In this document: piece by piece, positions 59,325 through 64,000 of the stretch
How the letters are laid out: every line of letters starts with the position of its first letter
Numbering within the stretch: position 1 is the first letter of the stretch
The notes under the pieces: model-generated
Databases searched by the model: none
What the model was told of the DNA's origin: nothing
What the model saw: only the letters and a program-made list of their open reading frames with translations
DNA from: Platycnemis pennipes
Taxonomy: Eukaryota; Arthropoda; Insecta; Odonata; Platycnemididae
NCBI GenBank assembly: GCA_933228895.1
Contig: OW121849.1
Span: 37,418,354 to 37,482,353, forward strand
Direction: 5' to 3'
Length of the DNA: 64,000 bases
Program-made: the position numbers and the translations under genes

Positions 59325-60635
59325 TTAACATCCAACCGCAGTGAGAACGAAGGCTCTTCTGTGATGCCATCATGAAAATTAGTGCCAGAGCCAGCTTGCC
59401 GACAAATATTTTTACCGGGACAATTGAACGTTTTATGCCCATGCTTGAGCACCAATTGTAATTCACATCTCGGCCACCAAAAACTTCGGTATAATTAGAG
59501 ATAATATATAATTTTCTTTCAACTTATGGAGGTTATTTAAAAATTGAATTTCGTCTGCAGAAGTAACAGTGGAATTGAAATTCCTAAGTTAAATAAACTA
59601 TATCACTGAAAGAACTTAGAACTTCCATGTATGTAGGTATATTGCGTAATTTGGGTCCTAAATAGAACAAAACTAAAAACTCTAAACAGATAGGATGGAG
59701 GAATTTTATTTTTTTACAATTTATCAAATCCAATTATAATGCAACGTATAGGATAATTTTCTAATTTACCATTCCATATGCTCCTTTCAATTAGCAGGAA
59801 GTGATAAAATTTTGAGGCGCTTAATATGATCTATGTATGCTTAGAAAGCTTTAAAAATCACCTATATTAGTAAGCACATGATGATAATGCTTTTTAGAAG
59901 GCTTGTAATGCACGTGTGTTATTCTATTCATTAGTTGATTTCGTAGCATAAATATGCCTTAGACTACATACTCTCACGTACAAAACTGTAAATGTTTTCA
60001 GAACGTAAAAAAATGAACTATTTGAAACCCTTTGCTATCTTGTATGGTAATTACGCATCTTCTTGATGGTTGTATGAAACTCTACATCTATTTACCTCTG
60101 AATGCTCTTGAAATGTCACGGTTTTGGAAATTTACACTTCAAAAGAATTGATAACTGTTCTAGAATTAACTATTGCCGTCAACCTTGAACATAGCCTGAG
60201 ACAAGTATTTATTCATGCAGTGCATTTCGTGAAAACCCGTTGATATAAGTATAAGCCACATTCTCACGCTTTATTCGCAATAAGGTCAGTTTTCTCCTGG
60301 AACATTAATTTGTAGTTTACTCAAAGGATAAGGATCTATTCTTACCCCTCATGACAAAATCTAACAATATTTATTCACTGCGTGATGAAAAGTTAACAGT
60401 TTTGCAGTTTTTACTTCGATAACCTTGACCATCAGTGCATGAAAATGAGCACGCAGATTTTTCTCAGGGAGAAACTCCGTTTATAAATACTTAGAAAAAA
60501 GGGCTAACATTTATGACGGATTTTAGTTGCCAAAACTTTGATTTATTATGTTGGTACACAGCAAGGATTTGCTTCTCCAACGGTCCAGCGACCGATATGG
60601 TTTTCAACAAATGTCGAACGCCACCGGTATATCAC
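59325..60635. other. No gene seen
   Basis: AT-rich, no ORF, repeat or RNA gene recognised. Confidence 0.5.
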
Positions 60636-60639
60636 TCGG

Positions 60640-61090
60640 CGATATTTCCTGGCATAATTGCCATGGCGGATGCAATTAATCGAACGCACATATTACCACG
60701 CCCCCCGCCCCCTCCTACCTGAGGCGAGACAAAGCCGGCAAGGGCAGCGGGACGTAGAATAGAAGGCGGTGGATGCTGTCAAACACTCGCACTTCGGTTT
60801 TACGGTTAAGTGTTTGCCCCGAAGGCAAACACATCTCGCCCGCCCCGCAACACTTCGCGCTTGTACACACGAACACATGCGCACACAGACGATCGCCCAC
60901 TGGACCGATGGCCGCTTACACTCCCATCATGCATCGCTCTTTCCAGTTCGGGGCGTGATTCCCACCGGTTCCCCTATTTGCTCGCTCGCTTTCCCTCAAT
61001 CAGGCATCCTCATTCGAAGACCACAGTGCCTAAATAGATATGTCCATCCCAATTCGGAGCCGGCTTTATTTTATGCATTCGGGCGCGTAT
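60640..61090. promoter_or_regulatory. CpG-rich promoter-like island
   Basis: CpG-dense, sharply bounded by AT-rich DNA on both sides. Both strands are open. It contains a candidate first exon with a donor on the minus strand. At its edge on the plus strand there is a TATAAATAG element (61089-61097). Confidence 0.45.
60719..60834 (-). CDS. Possible first coding exon in the CpG island
   Basis: On the minus strand the ATG at 60834 opens MCLPSGQTLNRKTEVRVFDS, then IHRLLFYVPLPLPALSRL, up to a donor CGCCTCAG|GTAGGAGG (exon end 60719); the intronic TAG closes the frame just beyond. An alternative upstream start in another frame exists. No family recognised, and the island alone would give open frames by chance, so this stays weak. 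Confidence 0.22.
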
Positions 61091-61148
61091 AAATAGATAT
61101 GTCCATCCCGATTCGGGGTCGGCTTTATTTTTTGATGCAATCGGGCAA
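61031..61148 (+). repeat. Two-copy tandem repeat, period 59 bp, with TATA-like start
   Basis: TAAATAGATATGTCCATCCC, ATTCGG.G.CGGCTTTATTT and GCA.TCGGGC occur at 61031 and 61090. The second copy is preceded by TA, creating TATAAATAG. Confidence 0.85.
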
Positions 61149-61149
61149 T

Positions 61150-61535
61150 ATTAAATTCTACATGGCGGAGAGGGTAGGTAAATAAAGAAAGTTGGACGTT
61201 TGAGGGCTATCTTTCTTTAAAAATGTTCCCCAATATATCCTGTCCCCACCCACACTTTCCATTTCGCTCATACACCTGCATCTATTTTTGCAAAGCTGGT
61301 TTCTTATAAAGTGTAGTATCTTTTATGAAACAATAAGTATTTTTCAGCGAGTGCCACCATGAACCATCAGCGCAATAATTATTATTGTAGTTGGTAGTTA
61401 TTTGGGGGAAGCGACCGCCAGCTGAGTTCATTTGCTCCATTTAAGACGGGTGGGTTATTGAATAGAGGTAAGATTTGTCATGGAATGGAGGAGAGGTAGA
61501 GAGAAACTCGGCTTTGGGATCGACCTATTCTTAAC
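61150..61535. other. No gene seen
   Basis: Mixed composition, nothing recognised. Confidence 0.45.
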
Positions 61536-61539
61536 GAGA

Positions 61540-61735
61540 GGCGCCTTTGGGCCCGCGGGTTAAAATCCCTTCCGATGGACAGAACACATAAACCTAGTGC
61601 GCTCCACTTAGCTACTTAGCTGCAAAGTATGGACCAGTACACTAGTGAAAATTTTCTGCCTCTGCCTGGATTCGAACCTGGCCCCTCGGTATAGGAATCT
61701 TCCAAATCCTTGAATTATTCTTTCCATCGCAAAAA
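61540..61735 (-). mobile_element. tRNA-derived SINE
   Basis: Minus strand: B box CCAGGTTCGAATCCAGG, GGCAGAAAATTTTCACTAGT, TAAGTGGAGCGCACTAGG, CTGTCCATCGGAAGGGATTT, TAACCCGCGGGCCC. Same block order as the other SINE copies. Confidence 0.73.
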
Positions 61736-62234
61736 TATTCTCACATGTAGCTAAGTCGAGTGTCATTCGAGAACGGGTCACTTTTGTAGATGAAATGAGA
61801 CTATTCAGAATAAAACTTAATATTTGCAATTGAATCATTGACCAATGCTGGTTCAAGTGTCTAACAATATCATGTCTCTCATAAAATTAGCCATGCTCTC
61901 TGACTTCTGCAGCAGAATAACAATTATTTATTAAAATAATTTTTCCAGTGGATTTAAAATAGTAAACTTTTCCGCAGTAAAAAGAATAATTACTTTCCAA
62001 AACTCCGCTCTCATCATTGGTTGAAACAAATAATGCAAAAACTCATTTTTAGCGAAGGAGAGGCTCACATGCTTCAGATGTAGTTAGTTTTATAGGTGAT
62101 TCGGGAGAGGTGGCACACAACAGAGATTATTTGCGCAATTTAGGAGAGTTGTTTAACTGGACAGGGGAAGGTAATAATTTAAAGGAGTCTCAGGAATTTT
62201 GAGAGAAAATTAGAGAACCTGGGCTCTTGCCTGC

Positions 62235-62580
62235 TATTGACGGAAGGTGCCTAGGGGCCCATAGCATAGTGTCCCATCCAACGGACAAACGGTCATCGTT
62301 TTCCGGTGCAAAAGTTGCGAGTAGTCGTAGGCAATATGTTTTTTTGGGAACTTATCATTCAAATCTAATCTTTGGGTGAAAATTAATTCTTGTCTTCTTT
62401 TTGGTCCGTGTATTTTTACATTATTTTTTTCCAGAAAAGATGCAATTGACTGTGGAACGTCATCCACGCAGTATTTGTACTGAGTCTGGTAAATCAGTGG
62501 AAATTTCTGCCTCTGTCGGTATGGAAACCTTCTGAGTGGGAGTTCAGTTCTTTGGCCACCGCAGCAACCCAATTACCGTC
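62235..62580 (-). mobile_element. tRNA-derived SINE interrupted by a 155-bp repeat
   Basis: Minus strand: head GGGTTGCTGCGGTGGCCAAA, degenerate B box AAGGTTTCCATACCGACAG, GGCAGAAATTTCCACTG. About 155 foreign bases follow, then TTTGTCCGTTGGATGGGACA, GGGCCCCTAGGCACC and AGCAGGC. The interruption is the unit also found at 63078. Confidence 0.65.
62299..62454 (+). repeat. 155-bp repeat unit, copy 1
   Basis: GTGCAAAAGTTGCGAGTAGT, CGTAGGCAATATGTTTTTTT, GGGTGAAAATTAATTCTTGT, TTTTTTCCAGAAAAGATGCA. Nearly the same as 63078-63233, with single-base changes and T-run length differences only. Confidence 0.9.
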
Positions 62581-62584
62581 TAGC

Positions 62585-63070
62585 GCATTGAACTGCCTAT
62601 TATTGAACCAAGTGGCAAGTTAATCTGGCGGTAATATCGTTTAGATCTTTTTTTCTCCTTAATTGATACTTTTTAAGCCCTAAGAACGTGCTGGAGAAAC
62701 AATGAGCAAGCTCTACCGATGTATGTATGCCAAAAAAAGGTGCTTATGGATGCCTTATTTTATTTAATTGAAAATCAGGTGTGTATCGAAACGATTCGCA
62801 ACTTTGATACAACCGCCGCTCTGTAACCTTGTCAAAGCCTACGTTGACCACCTAAGGACTTTTTATCCTTATTTCCCCCCCCCCCCTTTCATCGTCGCCA
62901 GTTGCGATAGTACTCAAGAGGAGAAAAATCATTTAACACTTGTTAAATTAAAAAAAAAATTAATTTGTACGTGGCTCTGTGAAAAATATTTACGCCTAAC
63001 TGAAACGCAAATCAAGTTCACTCAAGAATAACGAACTATTCAATCTTTTTCATTCTTCCCTCCTCCATTT
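62585..63070. other. No gene seen; poly-C run
   Basis: AT-rich with a poly-C tract near 62874-62886. No exon recognised. Confidence 0.45.
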
Positions 63071-63077
63071 TCGAAGT

Positions 63078-63233
63078 TTTCCGGTGCAAAAGTTACGAGT
63101 AGTCGTAGGCAATATGTTTTTTTTGGGAACTTATCATTCAAATATAATCTTTGGGTGAAAATTAATTCTTGTCTTTTTTTTTGGTCCGTGTATTTTTACA
63201 TTATTTTTTTCCAGAAAAGATGCAATTGAAGAT
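63078..63233 (+). repeat. 155-bp repeat unit, copy 2
   Basis: Second copy of the unit at 62299-62454, in the same orientation, about 780 bases downstream and not inside a SINE. Confidence 0.9.
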
Positions 63234-63279
63234 TAAACACTCAGAAGCGGAATTCAATTTCGCTCCTTTTAGCATAACC

Positions 63280-64000
63280 AATGCCTTTTGAAGGGACGGT
63301 CCTTAAAACCGAAGCCGATAGCCCCTTTTCCCCTTCTTTGCCCTTTTCATTAAAGGCCTCATCCCTAAGAAATTCCTCTTCCCGAAACCCTTCCCTTTCT
63401 ACCGCTCTCCCTCCTTCCCCTCCCACTATCCTATCTTCGCATTCCTGTCCCCCCTCCCCTGCTGCCTCTTCACTATTCCTCACTTTGGTAGTCATCCCCT
63501 CCCTTTACCCTTAACGAAAAAAAAACTCGTACACGCCCTCCACCCTCAACGTCCCCTTTTCACGAAATCCCTCCAATTTATTTTCCCTTTTTTCTTTTCG
63601 TTTGAAGGGCACGGTCGCCTCTTTTTCCTCCCAAATACCCTTTCTACTCCCAAAAATACCCTTCCTCCCTCTGCTATTTCTCCTCTCTCTCCCCTTTTAC
63701 AAACCCTTCATCACCGCCTCACTTCATTGCAACCCGCTGAGCTTAAAAGTTCCCTTCAAGACACGCCACGCCCTGAGCTCCGACCAATCCTCAAAGCCTT
63801 CCTTCTCCCGCCTTCACCCCCGATAATTTATTATTCAACCAGACCACCTTCTCGCCGAGTTAACGGCGGACGCGGTTCTTGTCGACGTCGACGCCTCCTC
63901 CGCACCACTTCTTGCGACGATGCGACTCCCGTTTGCAGTTTTCCGTGCCCTGTCCATAGCGAAGATACCCGCGTTATCCCCACATGTCCAACCAACCGCG
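63280..64000. other. Pyrimidine-rich, GC-rich terminus
   Basis: 63300-63830 is dominated by C and T on the plus strand. 63840-64000 is CpG-dense (GTTAACGGCGGACGCGGTTC, GTCGACGTCGACGCC). ORFs on both strands are compositional. It could be the start of a promoter island running past the window. Confidence 0.4.

Noticed and set aside
62299..63233. LTR/TRIM element with two direct 155-bp repeats
   Set aside because: Homology extends beyond possible TG and CA ends on both sides, there is no primer-binding or purine tract, and copy 1 seems to lie inside a SINE.

Overview
The window is eukaryotic, non-coding-rich DNA, most likely from a large, repeat-rich arthropod (probably insect) genome. The evidence is long AT-rich intergenic or intronic stretches with no long open frames, many decayed retroelements, tRNA-derived SINEs, small inverted-repeat DNA transposons, and a few splice-bounded exon candidates. 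I see no bacterial operon, rRNA gene, CRISPR array or intact virus. The species cannot be fixed from the sequence; CR1-like elements ending in a GATGTA-type tail and RTE-like elements ending in GATGAT-type tails suit an insect such as an odonate, but that is inference.

Layout. 0-8 kb: CR1-like LINE pieces on both strands (301-1840), a truncated RTE-like reverse transcriptase (3105-3735) and a longer, internally deleted CR1-like copy (6698-7890). 8-14 kb: GC- and pyrimidine-rich patches, a near-perfect short palindrome (10547-10598) and an RTE-like 3' end. 14.1-15.2 kb: a Penelope-like relic with GIY-YIG remnants, then a SINE. 18-30 kb: several TIR elements (214-bp MITE with TTA duplication, 297-bp MITE with TA duplication, longer candidates) and a splice-bounded non-coding exon (27771-27892). 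31-35 kb: a candidate coding exon (32077-32427, minus) and a possible promoter/first exon with a CRE palindrome (about 34402-34570, minus). 36.4-39.2 kb: the longest element, an RTE-like LINE broken by frameshifts and by a nested CR1 3' end. 40-48 kb: SINEs and GC-rich, strand-asymmetric islands. 49-53 kb: a large tandem duplication, a CGATAT-rich block, an intronless 173-codon ORF of unknown function, an RT relic and a 66-bp membrane-helix exon candidate. 54-59 kb: SINEs, a dispersed duplication with one copy interrupted by a foldback element carrying hammerhead-like cores, and an inverted-repeat-bounded element. 60-64 kb: a CpG-rich promoter-like island, SINEs, a repeated 155-bp unit and a pyrimidine-rich terminus.

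The genes do not form a pathway. The host genes, if real, are represented by isolated exons on the minus strand (32.1, 53.0 and 60.7 kb), so the window is probably introns plus intergenic DNA. The most unusual object is the foldback at 54925-55183: an empty paralogous site at 56.6 kb allows its boundaries and target duplication to be read directly, and its arms contain CTGATGA / stem / GAAA arrangements resembling hammerhead ribozyme cores.
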